Assembly (NCBI GenBank): GCA_054661495.1
Contig: BAAFSQ010000047.1
Coordinates: 1 to 54,483 of the forward strand
DNA length: 54,483 nt
Source: Zygophlyctis sp. KS116
Taxonomy: Eukaryota > Chytridiomycota
Direction: 5' to 3'
Shown: positions 1 to 10,610 of the stretch, piece after piece
Position numbering within the stretch: position 1 is the stretch's first letter
Layout of the letters: each line of letters starts with the position of its first letter
The notes under the pieces: model-generated
The model's input: the letters and a program-made list of their open reading frames with translations, nothing else
The model's database searches: none
Told to the model about the DNA's origin: nothing
Position numbers and translations under genes: made by a program

Positions 1-912
1 TTAGTGCAATTTTGGCTTCTATATTCCTGGGAGAGGTCTTAAATAGAGATGGGAAGATTGGTTGTACATTATGTATTATTGGAGCGGTGATTATTGTACT
101 GCATTCTCCTCCTGAAGAGTTAATTTCAAGTACATCACAAGTATTAAATTATGTTTTAAGGCCAGGTATATTTTATGTAATTGAATTTTAGGTTTTATGG
201 TTTATTTAGTAGTCTCTGTTGCAGCTTCAATCATTCTTATATATAAAATTGCCCCGATTTATGGTAAAACGCACATGGTTGTTTATGTTTCTATTTGTTC
301 TTTAGTAGGCTCGATTTCAGTAATGGCATGTAAAGGATTTGGTATTGCTATAAAGTTGACTTCGGAGGGGGAAAATCAGTTTAATAGTCCAGCTGCGTAT
401 ATATTTGGGGCTACAGTTATATTTTGCGCAGTGACTCAAATTAATTATTTTAATAAGGCGCTAGATTTGTTTTCTACAAATTTGTAAGTATTTTACTTTA
501 TATCACATTTTTTAAAAAGAAATTAAATTATAGAGTCACTCCAGTGTATTATGTAATGTTCACTACTGCAACAATTTTAGCTTCTATAATATTATTTGAA
601 GGGATAGATAAAGCAACTCCTGTACTATTTTTTTCTAACTTTTAGATTGAAATAATAAGCGTATTTGTTGGTTTTGTGATCATTCTTATTGGTGTTTTTA
701 TGGTTAACTCGTCAAAATCAGAAGCAACATATCAATCCACATTTAATAGTCCACTACCTACATCACAGTCAGAAATTCCATTGAAAGCTCTTGGACCCCC
801 TAGTATGATACAGGACGACTCTACTCTGCATCTCAGGTTTGCAGTGATGCCAGAACATGATAATTTTGTTATAAGTGATGAGAACGAAAATGGACAAGTC
901 ACTTTGCCTTAA
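1..912 (+). CDS. NIPA-like magnesium transporter (5' end cut off)
   Basis: Multi-pass membrane protein of the NIPA/DUF803 family, which moves Mg2+ across the plasma or endosomal membrane. The reading frame is already open at base 1, so the N-terminal half is missing. Hydrophobic helices with family-typical phrases follow each other: ILASIFLGE near the start, VTPVYYVMFTTATI after the second intron, then a last helix FVGFVIILIGVFMV. Three introns are needed to keep the frame: about 170-191, 484-533 (50 nt) and 622-645 (24 nt, ending ctaacttttag). The tail after the last helix is about 65 residues, polar and probably cytosolic. Family identity is from remembered conserved phrases; ion specificity is not shown by the sequence. 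Confidence 0.8.
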
Positions 913-951
913 AGACTTGATCAACTTAGTCTAGAAATAATATTCCAATCA

Positions 952-3289
952 TCAATTCAAAAAAAATCCACAGTTTCCGTTTTCTAATGCTTTGAGTAAT
1001 CTATTTTCTAGTTTTTCTTTTGAAGCATATTCACTCAAGAGCAGCACATTGTAGCATGTGTGTGAAGTTGGCAAGCGATCACTGTCGCCTCCATTTTTTG
1101 CTATTATAAATGGCAGCTTGGCTAATCCCCCAATAGGAACTTTATCTGATCCTGTAGTGAAGAAGAGTAGCTTTTTCTTTGTTTGCTCATCCATTCTATG
1201 CACAATCTCCCAAAAGTACCTAATCTATCAAAAGATATAATAAACATACTGAACGATTGTAGAACTTTTTTCGAATCCGTCATACTGCGTATTTTCCTCC
1301 AATTCTTTGAAATCAAGAGTTGGACTGCCAACAACAAGTTCAGCTAATTCTTCTGGGCGAAATATATCAATCACTGATCCTGATAATGTGCAGTCAAATC
1401 CTTCCTTGAATGCACCGAAAGCTACTTCGGACATTGAATCAAAATAGGCTTGAACATATAAGTCCACAAACTCTATATATTAATCAAGTAGTAAATTTAC
1501 CCCTCCTATTATCCTTAGATACCACTATTTGGTCTCCTCCAGGTTTCAATAAATATGATATTCTTTCACCGTAAAAAGTTTGGAATTGAACTTCAAATGA
1601 ATATCCATAGGTATCTTCAATATCACCATCGAAATCAAGCAGGCTTTCTAAGCCTTTTGCTAGCTGCTAAATTACAATTAAACGACTTAAAAATTACCGG
1701 ATCTAATTCATGTAAATCTTCAATTGATGGTGAATGATTAAGGAGCTTTTTATACAATGCCAAAGGAAATTTTATATCAAGGACAACTCCGTTATAAATA
1801 GCTAAACCAATCAGGATTCCTGTATAACATTAGGAATTCAAACATACCCAACATCCTATATTCCTCTACCGTGTTAATATCTCTCGTGTTATCTATTGTA
1901 AACCAACAAAGGCGAGAATCTATAATCATTAATAGTACTAGATACCAGGATTCATCACAAACATTCCTAGAGATGTTAATATTAATATAAATACCATATT
2001 CAGGATCAAATATAGTATCCATTGCAAGTTTAAAAAATTCTTTTTGAACACCTCCTTCATCTATACCGTCCTCTCCAACAAAAGTCACACGGAGCTGCTT
2101 CTTAAAGTCGTATGCTCTTCGAGATTCAAGCTGAAATTTTAAGATATTAAACATACTTGCACAACTGCATCTCTAATAACGTGATTTCTACGAATATCCA
2201 CTAATAATCAAAATATTAAAAATCACTTTGCAGGTAAGGACTATTAACTCCAACAAACATTGCCCTGAAAAACGCATCCTGAAGTTCATGGCGCATTCTT
2301 ACTAAGCTCTCGAGTCTCAAAACTTCATTCTTTGCACCTGTAGATAAAAGAAACGGATATGATATAAAACAGAACCTATGCTAAGTATAAAGATAAACAT
2401 ACCCTTCCTTCCCTTTAAATCTAGGATAGTCCTCCTTCATATCAAGGCAAGTCTCGACTGCTTCGTTATAGAAATCAAAGTATGGCAGAAAACTACTTGC
2501 ATCATTGATTGCGGCTAAAGTTTTAACTAAGAATTTTTACAAAGAATGGCGATTGACTGAACCGCCGAAACCAACAATTCATCTTTATAAAGTGCATCCA
2601 TATCCGCATTCAATTCAATAACTCGCTGAGTTATAAATCTATTGAAAAGTGAAACGGTATGCTTAAATATTGCCGCTGATCCTTTAGATTCAAGATCAGA
2701 TCTTAGCAGACTTTCTTGTAAAGTCCATGCAAACTCTATCCTTTGACTCTGACTCAAAGATGCCAGAGTATGAGATATTTTTGGCATAAGTAACTGATAA
2801 CTGTCATTGTCATTTAAAAGTGGATGTCTGAGTATAACGATCAATGCCGTAGTTTGATTTTTCCGAAGATCCTGAACTTCATGTTTTAGCTGATCAAATA
2901 GACAATTAAATGCATTGAGACAGACTTTATCAGCATCCAGCTCAGAATACCACTTATCTAATTCAACTAGATCAATAAAGCTAGATCCTGAACTACTCTA
3001 TTCATTTAGATCAGGCGTAAAATCCCCCATTTTTAAGATCATTTACTGCATTTTAAGCAGGATCAGAGGAATTTAAGATCATTTCAGAAATTAAATCATT
3101 ACCTCAAAGACCTGCATTAAGTTTGCCAAATTTGAAAATATTTCAAAAAGGCCATCCGATCCTTCATCTTTAATGCTTCTAGGAGCCAGGAGCTCTTCAT
3201 GCCCATAGCTAATTATTTTACCAAGATAGGCCATTTGTAAACAGTTAAACAATGCGTCGGGCGTGACCTTGCTGGCCGACGAAACCCTT
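952..3289 (-). CDS. HECT-type E3 ubiquitin ligase, UBE3A-like
   Basis: Ubiquitin ligase that accepts ubiquitin on a HECT cysteine and passes it to substrates. Read on the minus strand, the C-terminus carries the HECT C-lobe with the catalytic cysteine in [13 protein letters not shown], preceded by [19 protein letters not shown]. The N-lobe begins around [17 protein letters not shown]. Upstream lies an alpha-helical region resembling the part of UBE3A before its HECT domain. Several short introns split the gene. The 5' end is unresolved: coding-like sequence runs to about 3289, where an in-frame stop or acceptor (cttttag) lies, and no start was fixed. The first in-frame Met is at about 3231. 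No zinc-binding AZUL domain was seen, so the first exon may lie further upstream, antisense to PAN3. Confidence 0.85.
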
Positions 3290-3314
3290 TCGATCTAAAA
3301 GCCTGCGCTACAAG

Positions 3315-5277
3315 ATGGGAAGTATGTTTTACTAAACTTATGTCTAGAGAAAACTTGCAGAAATGTTCTGATCTATGGATTTTGCAAATATGAAGCTACA
3401 TGTAAATTCGATCATCCAGTAAGTATTAAATATTAACAAAAGACTCCAAAGGCCTCGCAAGATCCTTCCGCCAGTTCTGAAATTTCGGCCAATTTTAGCA
3501 CAGAAGCTTCAGAGTTTGTGCCTCAATCAGTTCGAGAGTTTGTTCCGCAGACTGATCAGGACTATGCTCCGCCGCTAGAACAAGAAATACTTGGGGAGCA
3601 GGGATATGATGAATATTATGACCAGATGGACAACTATATGATTAATATGAATTTGGCAGAACAGCCAATGACAAATGCACAACAATTAGATGCTTATTTT
3701 TATAATAGACAGCAGCAACCTTTTCCGAGACAAGTGGTATGTATTTTCTTGCTTAATTTATTCGCTTAATTTAAACTCTAATCAAAAGCCACTATATCAT
3801 CTATATAATACACCAGCTCCCCAATCTACACCAAAAGGACTAGTATCTATTCATGCATTTTCAATGTCAAATAGTTTGCGTGAAGATCTTAGCCGAAGAA
3901 ATGAAGATGTTCAAAGAGTTGGAAATCCAAATGATCCAATTTTGCAAACATTAAGCGCCAAAGTTCAGTCTTATCATTCTTTTTGCCCTGTTGAAATGGC
4001 TTCTGCGGCTCCGTCTGTGATTTTTGGGTATAGAAGTTCATTGTACAAGGCTATAAATTCTTTGAATGGTGGATATTATTTGCTTAGAAGAATAGAAGGT
4101 TTAAATGATGTAACTGATGATTAGAGTTTAGATTAGTAAATGAGCAAGCCATGCGTGCTATAGAGAGCTGGACTAAAATTCAACATGCAAATATTGTTTC
4201 AGTAAAGGAGGCATTTACAACTAAAGCATTTGGAGATAATTGTAAAATTTATTTTTCAGCTTACTGTTAGCGCTGGTTGTTGTTCATTCTTATCACCCTC
4301 TTGCCAAAACTTTGGCTGAAGTTTATCTGTCCCGTTCTTCAGGAGCATATGGCAATACTATATCGGAATCTATACTTGTGAATCTAATCATTCAAATTGC
4401 CAGTGCGATATCGAAAATCCATTCTTTATCTTTAGCTGCTCGGATTATTGATCCTACTAAAATAATTCTAACTGGAAAAAATCGGTAAGTTTAGAAAAAG
4501 TTGTTTATTGGGCAGTTTACGATTAAACGGATGCGGAATTATGGATATTCTTTCTTTTGAAAATGGAAGAAGTATAGAGCAACTACAACAAGATGATTTA
4601 TTTCATTTCGGACAGCTGATCCTTGCTTTAGCTTGTGGAACCATGCTAGCATCCCATAATATGACTAGATCTATGGAATTCGTTTCGAGTAAATTCTCTC
4701 CTGACATCAAAAACTTATTGATTTATCTTTTATACAATCCGACTCAATATAAAAATATCCAAGAATGTACTTTATTGCTAGGGAAACGGATATTTGGAGT
4801 ACTTGACGATATCCAACTGTATTTAGGTTTTTGATTTAAAATTATAGAAATAATGACAATCTGGAGAATGAAGTAACAAAAGAATTAGAAAATGGCCGAA
4901 TAGTGCGACTTTTATCAAAATTAGGCTTTATTAATGAAAGACCAGAGTAATTTATTTATAAATAATATAAGATTTGATATGAATCCAGATTGGGCTGATA
5001 CTGGAGATCGATATCTACTAAAATTGTTTCGGGATTATGTGTTTCATCAGGTGGACGAATATGGATCACCACTAATTGAAATGTCACATGTTATTCAGTG
5101 TTTAAACAAGGTATTTTTTGTTAATAATTTAAATTTAGCTTGATGTTGGCGTTGATGAACGCATCATGTTAACGTCTCGAGATGATAAGCAGTGTTTAAT
5201 TGTTAGCTATCATGATCTTAAGAATTGCATAGACGCAGCATTTAATGAACTGGCAAAGCGTAGAGCTCAAATATAAT
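3315..5277 (+). CDS. PAN3: PAN3, poly(A)-nuclease regulatory subunit
   Basis: Pseudokinase partner of PAN2 in the cytoplasmic deadenylase that trims mRNA poly(A) tails. Removing a 26-nt intron (3322-3347) gives an N-terminus with a C-x8-C-x5-C-x3-H zinc finger (C6, C15, C21, H25). A PAM2-like motif follows at about residues 40-53 ([14 protein letters not shown]), expected to bind the MLLE domain of poly(A)-binding protein. The pseudokinase part has [30 protein letters not shown] (made by removing intron 4099-4124) and [14 protein letters not shown]. The C-terminal knob domain contains [23 protein letters not shown]. At least eight exons. The start ATG lies only about 25 nt from the coding-like end of the divergent HECT gene. 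Confidence 0.93.
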
Positions 5278-5299
5278 TTTAAACGTCGACATCATTACA

Positions 5300-6281
5300 A
5301 TGAGGTCAGTCAAATAATTGAAATTTCCGACTTTTATGTTTGCAATTCCTTCTAGTGGAAAACCTTCCAAGCCAAGAGTATTGGAAGGGAATTGGCAAGA
5401 AGAGCATTTAGCTTTGGAGGTATTCATTGTCACCTTTGATCAGTAGATGAATACAAAGGAATTTGTAGAAAAGCAAGATAACATGATTAGAAATATCAGA
5501 CAAGGGAAACTACCGGTAAATAATCAGTTAAAATGGTCGAATATGTCAGATCATATTAATCATATTAATCAACCATACATATACAAGGATCAACAATCAA
5601 AGGATCGACCCATCAAGTTTGGGGATTTAGTTCAGATCAAGAGCAAAATGGGTCTCACTTTAACTTTTGATATGTGGACTACAACATTTGTACCTACCAA
5701 CTCTGGCCCAAAATTGGGAAAGAAGGAATTTATTTTATTAGCTTCGAAATTTAATGGTGAATCAGATACACCTCCAATTTCAAGAAATGTATTTCAGATA
5801 TCAAAAGTTGCTGGAGAAGATTATCCAGATGAAACTCTACTTCAAGGGATGAAATTTCAACTGATTGCTCCATCAGAACGTTTTGATAAAAAGGTACTTT
5901 TCTTATTAAATTTAATACAATAGTATGCCATCAAATCTATTCCTGCAAATATGGCGAAAATGGCATTTGAGAACAAAATAGAAGTTGTACTTTCCCAACA
6001 GCTTTCAAGTTATGATTCAGTTTGGTATCATGTTAATATTTTTAAAATTGATTAGGCAAGTCAAGAATATAGACAAAAATTCAAAATCATGGCAGCATAC
6101 ACCAGTTCATGGAAATACTAAATGTTTTCTTAATCATTGCTCTACAAATTCATTCCTCGGACTACCAACTCAACAAAATAGTCAATATATATTAGATAAT
6201 GGATGTCAAGTCTTCTCAACGACAGATATTGATAAAAGATCACTTGATTTATATCAATGGTCTATAATTCCATTAGATTAA
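5300..6281 (+). CDS. CFAP161: CFAP161, axonemal protein
   Basis: Flagella-associated protein; in animals and algae CFAP161 is a microtubule inner protein of axonemal doublets. The start codon sits in a 5-base coding exon (ATGAG), then a 51-nt intron (5305-5355), a short exon with RVLEGNWQEEH, a 27-nt intron (5420-5446), and the main exon. Family-typical pieces are the N-terminal GNWQEE..LALE..FVEKQD run and the C-terminal FLNHCSTNSFLGLP followed by a LYQWSIIP ending. One internal splice near 6029-6064 is uncertain because the obvious acceptor does not keep frame; an acceptor at caag about 12 nt later does. The gene ends in TAA at 6279-6281. It is one of four flagellar genes in the window. Confidence 0.82.
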
Positions 6282-6622
6282 TCTTAATTTCTTATAGATT
6301 TTGAAATTCTTTTTGAAATTTCCTTGTGACTTTGAAAATCAGACAAGAAATCACTTTTATCATATGAACTTTTTAGTATTTTTGAGATTTTTGAATATAT
6401 TTTCTTTATTTTTAAATAATTAGAATTACATTATTTTCCTCTTCAATCTTGTTTATAGGAGATTTTCTAGATTTTGCAGGTTTAATAGATTGGATAGATT
6501 GACTAGATTTAATAGATTTAGGCAGAGGATCAAATGCAGAAGAAATCATAATGACATCAACGCCGGGAATTATCCACTTTTAACTTGAAAGTATACGGCA
6601 TTAATCCTAATTCTCTTTAAAT
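6282..6622. other. Intergenic stretch with an unassigned short reading frame
   Basis: A 341-nt gap between the convergent CFAP161 and bS18m genes. The minus strand carries an open stretch of about 55 codons (roughly 6590-6425) reading WIIPGVDVIMISSAFDPLPK and then a Ser/Ile/Lys-rich tail made of a degenerate AATAGATT-type repeat (about 6480-6520). It has no good start of its own, is preceded by an in-frame stop, and would need an upstream exon. It could be a small unrecognised gene or 3'-UTR sequence. No RNA gene was recognised. Confidence 0.3.
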
Positions 6623-7072
6623 TTAAAAAATCCTACCCATTGATCTAGCTCTTCTGATTGCCTTTGCCACCCTTTTCTGATTTTTTGTTGAAAGTCCAGT
6701 ATCAACTCTGGGTTTTATAAATCCAATTTCCGTTACAAAATGTGACAACATGCGTACATTTTTATATTCCTTCAACGGATCAATATTTAATTCATTTAAT
6801 ACATCAGATTTTTGCATTACTTTCCTTGACAATAGACGATCTGAATTTTTTGAATTTAAATCTCTGGGAACATATTCCTGTTTTGGCTTAAACAATATTT
6901 GTCCTAAATTTTCGTCCGGATCTAAAAAAGCTGAGCTATCAGAGTATGAAGGAATTAGAGATTTATTAGATGGAATAGAGAATTTATTCATGGATGATAG
7001 ACTCCGTTGTATCAGAGGAAGAGTTCTTAATTTCAACATTTTTTCTCTAGCATCCCAACACTTGCCATTCAA
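6623..7072 (-). CDS. Mitochondrial small-subunit ribosomal protein bS18m
   Basis: Protein of the mitochondrial ribosome small subunit. The C-terminal half matches the S18 family: LSHFVTEIGFIKPR, then TGLSTKNQKRVAKAIRRAR, the usual rRNA-binding end. The N-terminal half is a Ser/Leu/Arg-rich extension that fits a mitochondrial targeting sequence. Two starts are possible: the Met at 7072, or the Met at 7039 (MLKLRTLPLIQRS), which gives a cleaner targeting peptide. The reading frame is uninterrupted. Confidence 0.88.
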   Translation of the reverse strand: MNGKCWDAREKMLKLRTLPLIQRSLSSMNKFSIPSNKSLIPSYSDSSAFLDPDENLGQILFKPKQEYVPRDLNSKNSDRLLSRKVMQKSDVLNELNIDPLKEYKNVRMLSHFVTEIGFIKPRVDTGLSTKNQKRVAKAIRRARSMGRIF

Positions 7073-7154
7073 TCATTGGCAGCCCGTGGACATTGGCCTA
7101 TAACAACTCAAATACAAGTGGCACAGAAACCTTTTTCAACCTTGCCAAAAAAAA

Positions 7155-7290
7155 AGTAAATTACCTCTCATCACTAACATTCCTAGTGCGTGCAAAGTGG
7201 AGAAAGAAGAGACAAAGAAGACTCAAGAGAAAGCGACGAAAGGTCAGAGCCAGATCTAAAGTAATTTATAAAAATTTAAAAAAATAGTAA
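7155..7290 (+). CDS. RPL41: Ribosomal protein eL41, with start and stop codons at splice junctions
   Basis: Tiny basic protein of the large ribosomal subunit. The body encoded at 7187-7260 reads RAKWRKKRQRRLKRKRRK and ends RARSK, as in other eukaryotes. No ATG precedes it in the genomic sequence. Removing a 31-nt intron (7156-7186, gtaaat...cctag) joins A at 7155 to TG at 7187-7188 and makes the start codon. Removing a second, 27-nt intron (7261-7287, gtaatt...aaatag) brings the stop TAA (7288-7290) directly after the last Lys. The product is then exactly 25 residues, the usual length of eL41. Without the second splice the frame would run nine codons further to an in-frame TAG. The exon before 7155 is 5' UTR and its extent is unknown. 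Confidence 0.92.
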
Positions 7291-7446
7291 ATCTTATCAC
7301 TGGAGAATTTATAGTCTAGAAGATAATAAATGTGATCCATGCTTCCAATGCGAAGATGGACAATGATTTAGAAATTTTTATGATTTTTACCATTTGTAGT
7401 AGTATGAGACTTGAGTCTAACAACCTAGACATTAAACTGACGACAA

Positions 7447-7810
7447 ATGTTTTCAACTGGGATTTGTTTATCTGGACTGGTCACTAAAAAGAGATTTGGT
7501 TTAACTAGTACACAAAAGGCTCGTCTTAGATCAAGGTTAAAGAATGTCGATACAGTAGTTCAGACTCTGGTAGACTCTGGGGTTAGCTGTAGAGCACTGG
7601 TACTATATAATATTTAAAGTATAGGATCTGGCTAAAAAGATGCCGAAACAACATGAATTATCTCCACTAGAAAAATATTGGGTTCCGTCAAAAAGGTACA
7701 GGAATGGTTTAAAACCAATCAGTTGGGTTCCGAAATGGACAAAGGTGCCACACCCAAGGAGTTGGAAAACTTCTTATCTGCATGAACCAGACTTTGCTAG
7801 AAAGATGTGA
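7447..7810 (+). CDS. MRPL31: Mitochondrial large-subunit protein mL60 (yeast Mrpl31)
   Basis: Component of the mitochondrial ribosome known from fungi. Two exons are joined across a 25-nt intron (7600-7624) to give 112 residues. The first exon resembles the family start (TSTQKARLRSRLKNVDTVV), and the second has the signature EKYWVPSKRYR followed by SWVPKWTKVPHPRSW. The N-terminus can serve as a mitochondrial targeting sequence. The stop lies 26 nt from the convergent end of the Lhs1 gene. As a fungus-restricted mitoribosomal protein it is one of the better clues to the organism. Confidence 0.85.
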
Positions 7811-7836
7811 AAAAACATTTATTAAATTTCATCATC

Positions 7837-10592
7837 TTATAGATCTGCATGAGAGTCTTCTTTATCGGTTGCGTCCCTTTCTTGACTTTTATCATCTGAT
7901 TCTTCTGGTAATTCCCCCTCTTCTGGAGATTCTGATTCTGCCTCTTCTGGAGATTCTGATTCTGCCTCTTCTGGAGTGACAGGTTCCGGTTTTGGAGTTT
8001 CAGTAGATGCAGAACTGGTAGACTTTTTCTTCTCTTCCTGCTTTTTACGCTTCAATTCTAGATCCTTGGCTGTCTCAAGTGCTTGTATTTGTACAAAAGT
8101 ACGCTCCAACATTTCAATACGTCCCTTTAAATCACTGCTTAATAGAACTGGGTTTTGTAGAGGAGTTAATTCTGATTGGGATTTTGATGTTGTTTTATAC
8201 CAATTTTCTGTGATTTCCAGTATTTTAGAAACCTTTTCAGACTTGGTTTTTAAAGAACTGTCTTCTTTAAGATCTTTTTCAAATTCTTCCATGATTTTCT
8301 TGCATTTATTCAGAATTGCTTCGAATTCTGTTACTGCTAGAGGTCTAAGAGCGTCTTCTTTTGTCCTAAGAAAAATAGGATCAGCCAGACTCTTCAGATT
8401 TTCAAGTTTTTTACTAAATTCCTCCTTTGTACCATCAATTTCATGATCTTCCATCCACTCAGATGCTTCACTTACTGCTTTTGAAAGGATTTCACGCTCC
8501 TCTGATGTGCTAAAGGCTTCAAATTTAGATTCATAGCCAATTTCTCTTGATGAGTAAATGAATGATTCTAACTCATTACGCGCTTCTTCTCGCAGCTGAC
8601 GAATCTTGTCTTCCTTGTCCATAACTTTTAATACATCTTTGATTTCTTCCTTTTCTTTACTAGTCAAAGGAATTTGATTTTGCCATTTAATCGAAACCTT
8701 GAGGTTGACCTGCTCCATAATTGACTTTTTGGCACTCTTTTCCGGTTTGGAATCTTTCTTTTGGGTTTTAGAAGATTCCGGCTCAGTGTCTATCTCTTGA
8801 TCCAATTTATCTTCTTCATTTTCAGAATCTTTTTTCTAAAGATGAGGACGACATGGGAAATACCTTATCTTTATCAGAAGAGAAAAAGTCCATTACACCA
8901 TCTATAATACCTTGCGATTCTTTTCCAACTTCTATAATTATATAGGCTTTAGGAACAGAAATAAGTCCAGATTCGGATAATTCAATAGTGGCTTTAACCT
9001 TTATACTTTTGATGGGTTTGTCCTTGAATTGCAATTTTGCTTCCTCGATTCCAGATATGCCTACTTCTGCCATAACTTTTTTAGTGTCTCTATTCAATTT
9101 AGAAATCAAGATATTTACGAAAAGAATAATTTGAAAGAAAAGTCACTTGAAACTGCAAAATTAACCAGCTTTTTTGAGCCAAGTCTATTCTTTTCTGTAA
9201 AAAGACTTATAGTAACAGGAGTTGAGTCTGATAATTAAAAGCCTTAAATTTTACCTAAAGATTTATATTCGATAGATATTGGACGAGATGCAATATCCTT
9301 AACCTTTATTCCTCTTCTGGTTCTAAACTGAGCACTGATAGACGCAGCATGATAAACAGCTCCAAATACGGCAGCCTCATCCCCATCAACATTACGTGCA
9401 ATTTTATCAGCTCCTACCAAATTACTTAAAACAGTTTGAATTGCAGGAATACGAATACCACCCCCAACAAGTACAAGAGATGACACTTGTTCAAGAGTCA
9501 TATTTGAATTTTTCAAAACAGAAGTCACAGGCCCTCCAACTCTATCCAAGAGATCCTTTGAATTCTCTTCAAGTTCTTGACGTGTAAACTTTGCTCTAAA
9601 ATCAATCCCATCCATAACATTTTCAATTGATGCAAAAGTTTCTGTATTTGCACTCAAAATTTGTTTTACACGATTAGCTTCCTTTAAGAATTTAGCCATT
9701 GCTTTTGAATTTTTTTCTACATCCAATCCTTTTCCAGCTCCACTTTTAAATCTCTCAATTAAAAGACCTTGAAGAATTTTATCAAATGCTCTTCCACCTA
9801 ATAAAGCATCAAATCCAAAATCAATAGTTTCTAAATCAAGAACTGGTCGAATTGTTCCATGAGATGTCACATTAACCACAGAAAATTTCACCAATGATGC
9901 AACCGTTGAACCTGCTCCCATATCATAAAACAAATGATATTGAGCCTTTTCAAAATCTGAATCTTTTTTTCCAATACCAAAACTCATTGCAACTATAATA
10001 TTTATTTTTTACAAAAATTACCTGCAGTCTCATCATTCATTAAAGATAAAACATTTATTCCACCTAATTCTGCCGCATCCAAAATAACTTGTCTTTCAAA
10101 TGGTCCATAGTAAGGAGGAACTGTTACGACTGCCCCATTTACTTTTTCACCACCATAACTTTCAGCCATTTTTTTCATATGAGCAAATTGCATACCAATC
10201 AGAGCTTCAACACTCCATGTACTTGAATTTTTATTTCCATCTTCAAACGCAACAACTCCCCTTTTAGAATCTTTTACCATTTGATTCGCCCACGTCTCTC
10301 TATATTCTATAGCTTCCGTATCATCAAACTCTTTCCCGACAACATATTTGAGAGTTGGAAAATTCAGTAAAGAATATCTAGTTCCTAGAGCAACAGCATC
10401 CGAACCAAAGTATCTTATTCCGTCTCTCAAGAGAATAACTGCAGCCGTTTTCCGCTTTGACTCTCGATTTAAAACCGTTTCAATGACTGGTCCAGGCTTT
10501 ATCAGTGACACTTTATACCAGTCAGTCCCATAGTCTATTCCAATGACAGACGCTGAAACAAGAGCAATTTGACATATCAGCAAAACCAACAT
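7837..10592 (-). CDS. LHS1: ER Hsp70-family chaperone Lhs1/HYOU1 (GRP170)
   Basis: Large ER-lumen Hsp70 relative that acts as nucleotide-exchange factor for BiP and holds unfolded proteins. Five exons (introns 27-29 nt; one at 9993-10021) give 880 residues, the length of yeast Lhs1. Residues 1-15 form a signal peptide (LVLLICQIALVSA). The ATPase domain starts with IGIDYGTDWYKVSLIKPG and has NDETAVA, DMGAGSTVAS and LVLVGGGIRIPAIQ. The C-terminal third is charged and coiled, with a repeated ESESPEEA segment near residue 850. The protein ends HADL rather than the usual HDEL/KDEL-type retrieval signal. Its start codon is 18 nt from that of divergent ADE1. Confidence 0.93.
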
Positions 10593-10610
10593 TTTCCGTA
10601 ATTTTTTTGA

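Noticed and set aside
7360-7445. Possible C/D snoRNA (ATGATTT ... CTGA) between eL41 and mL60
   Set aside because: The C-box match is poor, there is no terminal stem and no clear guide region.
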